Notes under the pieces: model-generated
Database searches by the model: none
The model's input: only the letters and a program-made list of their open reading frames with translations
What the model was told of the DNA's origin: nothing
Part shown: positions 60,672 through 64,000 of the stretch, in pieces
How the letters are laid out: each line of letters begins with the position of its first letter
How positions within the stretch are numbered: the stretch's first letter is position 1
Program-made: the position numbers and the translations under genes
Assembly: GCF_002343915.1 (NCBI RefSeq)
Contig: NZ_NETK01000002.1
Span: 620,001-684,000 of the forward strand
Direction of reading: 5' to 3'
DNA length: 64,000 bases
Source of the DNA: Nannocystis exedens
GTDB lineage: Bacteria; Myxococcota_A; Polyangia; Nannocystales; Nannocystaceae

Positions 60672-62053
60672 GGCGCGCCAGCGACCGGGAACTTCGCGAG
60701 CGGGGCGACGTCCAAGCCCCCGTGACCGAACGCGCCCGTCCGCTGGTGGTCGAGGTGGTCGCCCGACAGGGCGCGACGATCGTCGATGTGACAGTGGTGG
60801 ATGGTCGGGCCCGCGCGTATCGCGTCGGCGAGGGCCCGCGGGCGCAGACGACGGTGGCGGTGACGGGCGCCGACGCCGAGGGCTGCTGGACGCTGGTGGC
60901 GCTCGGCGGCGATTCGCCGCGGCTCCACGTGCCGGCGGCGGCGACCGGCGAGCTGCGCGCGAGCGCGACGGAGGCGCGACCGCTGGTCGCCGGCGAGACC
61001 GTCGAGCTGGCGAACGGGACATGTGCGATCGTTCAGGTCGGGCCGCTGACGTTCGAGCTGCGGGCGGGGCCGCCCGAGCCGGCGGTGAAGTGGCGGCCGG
61101 TGTTCGAGTGGCCGCTGTGGCTGGCGCAGGCGGCCTCGCTGGCGCTGTTCCTGACGCTGGCGCTGCTGATCCGGATCTACGGGCCGACGGCGGAGCCGCC
61201 GCGCTGGGACGATCCGGAGCTGCAGGAGCGGCTGATCCGCTACACGGCCGAGTTGCCGCCGAAGCCGTCCGAGCCGGGCGCGCCGTCCGAGCGGGCGAGC
61301 GAGGGGCCGGGCGCGCCGATCGCTCGCGCGCCGCGGCCGACGCCGGTCGAGTCGCCGTCGCGCGCGACGCCGGACGCGCCGACGGTGACAGGGTCGAGAG
61401 GACAGGACCCCGAGGACAGGTCCCGAGAGGCAGGTTTTCTCGGGCTGGCGGAGTTCGACCGGATCTTGCGGGAGTACACGGCGTCGCTCGACGCGTCGAT
61501 CCGCCACTACGCGCCGTCGCCCGCGAGCGACTCGGCGTGGGCGGCGGCGACCCGGACGGTGCCGCGGGCGATCGCGGGGCTCGGGCTCGGCGACACGATC
61601 CGCGGCGGCGGGGGCGTGGCCGAGGCGGTGGTCGACCTCGACCTCGGCGATCTGCTCGCGGGCCTGGCGGCCAAGCGCAAGCGCGGGTTGCCGGGCACCG
61701 GCCGCAAGGAGGCGGCGTTCACGAAGGCAGCGGTGCCGGAGGTGCGCGAGACGCCGCGTCAGCGCGTGGAGTGGACGGCGGCGGTGGGGCAGGATCTGAT
61801 CCGCGGGGTCATCCGCCGCCACACGCCGGAGGTGCGCCAGTGCTTCCGCGACGGCCCGGCGACCGGCAAGGTCGAGGTGGCGTTCACGATCGGTAGCGGC
61901 GGCAAGGTCCGCGCGGCGTCGATCGAGAGCAGCACGGTCGACCACGCCGGGGTGCAGCGCTGCATCACCGCGACGGTGAAGTCGTGGACGTTCCCGACGA
62001 TCGTGGCGGCGGCGGGCGACGTCGCGGTGCGCTATCCGTTCTCGGTCGGCTGA
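60668..62053 (+). CDS. AgmX/PglI-type domain protein with central membrane helix (461 aa)
   Basis: The cytosolic N-terminal part (about residues 20-130) looks like an FHA- or beta-sandwich-type domain, but no motif is decisive. One membrane helix lies at about 152-172 and is followed by a Pro/Ser-rich stretch. The C-terminal AgmX/PglI-type domain (about 375-461) reads VIRRHTPEVRQCFRDGPATGKVEVAFTIGSGGKVRAASI and VQRCITATVKSWTFP, with the paired Cys. The topology resembles TonB/energy-coupling proteins spanning the periplasm. GTG start overlaps the upstream TGA. A chain of motif half-sites (61387-61435) encodes the Pro/Ser-rich linker. Confidence 0.8.
   Translation: MRRASDRELRERGDVQAPVTERARPLVVEVVARQGATIVDVTVVDGRARAYRVGEGPRAQTTVAVTGADAEGCWTLVALGGDSPRLHVPAAATGELRASATEARPLVAGETVELANGTCAIVQVGPLTFELRAGPPEPAVKWRPVFEWPLWLAQAASLALFLTLALLIRIYGPTAEPPRWDDPELQERLIRYTAELPPKPSEPGAPSERASEGPGAPIARAPRPTPVESPSRATPDAPTVTGSRGQDPEDRSREAGFLGLAEFDRILREYTASLDASIRHYAPSPASDSAWAAATRTVPRAIAGLGLGDTIRGGGGVAEAVVDLDLGDLLAGLAAKRKRGLPGTGRKEAAFTKAAVPEVRETPRQRVEWTAAVGQDLIRGVIRRHTPEVRQCFRDGPATGKVEVAFTIGSGGKVRAASIESSTVDHAGVQRCITATVKSWTFPTIVAAAGDVAVRYPFSVG
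61387..61435. repeat. Chained hairpin half-sites inside a coding linker
   Basis: GACAGGGTC, GGACAGGACCC, GGACAGGTCCC and GGCAGGTT occur in turn with spacers GAGA, CGA and GAGA. All are read in frame in the linker between the membrane helix and the AgmX-type domain. Confidence 0.6.
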
Positions 62054-62062
62054 GCCGCGGAC

Positions 62063-62281
62063 TCACTTCTTGCCGAACAGGCCGCCGAGGCTCGAGCCGA
62101 TGTTGCCGAGATCGACGTTGCCGAGCGCGCCGCCGGCCGAGCCGAGAGCCGCGTCGACCTGCCCGGCGAGCGGGCCGGGGAGCTTGGCCTTGAGGAAGTT
62201 GGCGACCGTCTCGATCGCGCTGCGGGCGTTGGCCTCGGAGATGCCGGTCTTGGACACGATCTGCTGGATGAGCTCTTCCAT
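62063..62281 (-). CDS. Small helical protein, DUF2267-like (72 aa)
   Basis: An N-terminal helical block (EELIQQIVSKTGISEANARSAIETVANFLKAKLPG) resembles DUF2267-type or DUF2780-type small proteins. A Gly-rich tail ends in FGKK. Soluble, no signal peptide, no catalytic residues visible. It lies between convergent and parallel neighbours with short gaps; the high third-position GC across its whole length supports it as a real gene. Confidence 0.7.
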   Translation of the reverse strand: MEELIQQIVSKTGISEANARSAIETVANFLKAKLPGPLAGQVDAALGSAGGALGNVDLGNIGSSLGGLFGKK

Positions 62282-62327
62282 GGATGGGCCTCGGTGACGG
62301 CAGTATGCGAGCCGCCGCGCGGCGGCG

Positions 62328-64000
62328 TCAACCGGGTCCGAGGACGATGGGGGCCTCGATCAGGCCGGGGCGCGTGTCGGGGTGCGGATCGTCGGGGACG
62401 AGCTTCGGCTCGCCCGGATCGGCGCCGATCATGGTTCGCCAGCGCCGCGGCACGCGCCGCAGGGCGATCGGATAGATGACGAGGGCGCCGTCGCGGCGGA
62501 TGTGCAGGCGGAGGAAGTGCTTGAAGTCCTGGATCCGCAGCGACGAGAAGGCCTCGTTGCCGTGGCGGCGGAACAGGTTGACGGCGACGAGCAGGTAGAC
62601 GCCGAAGATCGCGGCGCTGACCACCCAGCCGAGGCCGAGCAAGAGGCCGAGGCCGAGGCCGAGCTCGCCGGGGCTGTTCCACTCGAGGGCGAGGGCGCGG
62701 CCGAGCTGTCCTCCGAGCCAGGCGAGGGCGAGGACGGCGAGCGCGTGGGCGGCGGTATGGCTGAGCCCGGCGAGCAGGCGCAGGTGCGGGCGGCGGGCGT
62801 CGGCGAACCACACCAGCGCGCCGGCGGTGACGAGCAGCCACAGCGCGGCCCACGGCGAGCGCAGGGTGGCGCACAACATGTCCGAAAGGGCAGGCACGAA
62901 TTCGACCGCCGGCGGGCCGCCGAGCGCGGCGCGCATGTTCCAGCCGATCAGGAGGTAGAGGAGGCCGGTGACGGCGCCGAAGGTCGGGTTGCGCAGCGGG
63001 AAGGCGAGGTTGTGCCAGGCGAGGCGGCGCGAGGTGACGGGGTCGGGGAAGGCGCAGCGCAGGCCGTAACCGCCGGTCAGCGGGTCGTCGTGGAGGACGT
63101 GCGTGGGGTGAAGGAAGGCGCCGCCGCCTCCAGCGGTGATCTTCTGGACCCGGCCGTCGGCGGTGGCGTGGCGGCGGTAGTGATGGAGGTCGCCGGACAG
63201 GAACACGCGGATCCGCTGGCCGAACAGGCGCTCCAGGAAGGCGAGGTTGCCGTCGCGGACGCGGCGGGCCCGGGCCCGGCGGTCGCGCTGCTCGTGGGCG
63301 CGGACCCAGTGCGGCTCGGCGGTGCAGAGGATGATCTTGGCGCCCGGGCCCATGCGCTCGGCGAGGGCGCGGAAGTATTCGACCTGGTGGGCGTCGATGT
63401 CGGAGCCGAGCTGGACGTCGACGCCGACGAGCCACCAGTCGTGCGGCAGGCGGGCGGCGAAGTAGCTGGCGCGCTGGTGGATCTGCCAGCCGCAGAACCA
63501 CTGCTTGTCGAGGAACAGCTTGGTGAAGGTGGCGAGGCTGTCGTACCAGTCGTGGTTGCCGGGCACGGCGAACAGCACCGGGTGCGGCGGCTGGCTGCGC
63601 TCGAAGGCGCACTCGTAGGGGAGCACGAGCCGCTGCTCGTAGGCGGCGCGGCTCGGGGTCGGGTAGACTTGGTCGCCGCCGAACACGAGGACGCTGGCGC
63701 GCGGCAGCTCGTAGGCGCGGCCGTGCGGGCCCTGGACGCGGAGGATCGGCCGGGTGGCCCAGTAGGCGACCGCGTAGGTCGGGTTCCAGCCGTCGCCCGA
63801 ATCGGACACGAAGTCGAGCACGAGCTGGTCGCGGTGCGAGAAGTCGGTGAGCTCGTGCGCCGGCGTGGGCCGCAAGATCCGGCGATCGAGCTGATCGCCG
63901 AGGACGGTCGACACAGCCACGCGCGCGGCCGTCCGGAGCAGCTGAACCGGCGCGTACCAGCGCACCATGTCCGCGGGGGCGTGGAGGTCGCGGGCGGTCG
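62328..64000 (-). CDS. Membrane metallophosphoesterase, probably incomplete at the window edge
   Basis: Calcineurin-like phosphoesterase with the metal motifs in order: SDSGDGW, FGGDQVYP, PGNHDWYD, a late LSGDLHHYRRH, and AEPHW. About five membrane helices follow (about residues 295-460 from ATG 63968), so it is anchored in the inner membrane with the catalytic part on one face. An ATG at 63968 exists, but the ten codons before it (TARDLHAPAD) all end in G or C and read like protein. The real start therefore probably lies beyond the window. A motif copy is at 62876-62895 (ACATGTCC-GAAA-GGGCAGGC). Confidence 0.85.
   Translation of the reverse strand, partial: TARDLHAPADMVRWYAPVQLLRTAARVAVSTVLGDQLDRRILRPTPAHELTDFSHRDQLVLDFVSDSGDGWNPTYAVAYWATRPILRVQGPHGRAYELPRASVLVFGGDQVYPTPSRAAYEQRLVLPYECAFERSQPPHPVLFAVPGNHDWYDSLATFTKLFLDKQWFCGWQIHQRASYFAARLPHDWWLVGVDVQLGSDIDAHQVEYFRALAERMGPGAKIILCTAEPHWVRAHEQRDRRARARRVRDGNLAFLERLFGQRIRVFLSGDLHHYRRHATADGRVQKITAGGGGAFLHPTHVLHDDPLTGGYGLRCAFPDPVTSRRLAWHNLAFPLRNPTFGAVTGLLYLLIGWNMRAALGGPPAVEFVPALSDMLCATLRSPWAALWLLVTAGALVWFADARRPHLRLLAGLSHTAAHALAVLALAWLGGQLGRALALEWNSPGELGLGLGLLLGLGWVVSAAIFGVYLLVAVNLFRRHGNEAFSSLRIQDFKHFLRLHIRRDGALVIYPIALRRVPRRWRTMIGADPGEPKLVPDDPHPDTRPGLIEAPIVLGPG

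Overview
The window is very GC-rich DNA (third codon positions are almost all G or C), with short intergenic gaps, many GTG and some TTG starts, and more than ten predicted lipoproteins. Three proteins carry the AgmX/PglI-type C-terminal domain, and there is a gliding-type ABC/Gldg/DUF4340 operon. Together these point to a myxobacterium in the broad sense (Polyangia/Myxococcota), possibly near Nannocystaceae; the family-level guess is inference. No prophage, insertion sequence, integrase or CRISPR array is visible.

Layout: 0.1-4.7 kb, a large soluble-adenylyl-cyclase-like protein and a small membrane-anchored protein. 4.9-12.9 kb, cardiolipin synthase, a divergent aldehyde dehydrogenase, a HExxH lipoprotein and a DUF4175-like coiled-coil membrane protein. 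13.0-14.9 kb, an overlapping ECF sigma/anti-sigma/secreted-protein operon. 15.0-21.5 kb, peptidoglycan synthesis: an AsmA-like/GT51 fusion, a secreted protein and a class A PBP. 21.6-26.7 kb, small membrane proteins, an OmpA-type lipoprotein and an AgmX-type lipoprotein. 26.9-29.5 kb, the cystathionine beta-synthase/gamma-lyase pair. 29.6-33.8 kb, an outer-membrane-type protein, an FAD oxidoreductase, and a divergent pair of zinc-ribbon proteins, one a SpoU methyltransferase. 34.1-37.8 kb, two paralogous lipoproteins flanking a 54-bp tandem repeat, tRNA-Glu and tRNA-Lys, and a twin-CX3C repeat protein. 37.9-43.5 kb, an M28 peptidase, a frameshifted HEAT-repeat gene, a Rieske lipoprotein, a broken winged-helix gene and an M13 peptidase. 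43.9-48.5 kb, an AraC regulator, an HXXEE protein, a Glu/Leu-type dehydrogenase and a lipoprotein. 48.7-53.7 kb, the Gld-like ABC operon. 53.9-64.0 kb, an APC transporter, an M14 deacylase, a VIT/VWA/AgmX lipoprotein, a Thr-rich lipoprotein, a second AgmX protein, a small helical protein and a metallophosphoesterase running off the window.

The most striking unexplained signal is a short dispersed inverted repeat, roughly ACMTGTCC-N3/4-GGACAKGT, often with GAAA, GCAA or TTCG loops. It appears about 30-40 times, inside reading frames (in frame, bringing rare codons), in signal peptides and linkers, between genes as chained half-site arrays, and exactly at the frameshift of one broken gene. A second window-wide pattern is a TANNNT box 6-10 nt before start codons that lack a Shine-Dalgarno sequence, which predicts widespread leaderless transcription.
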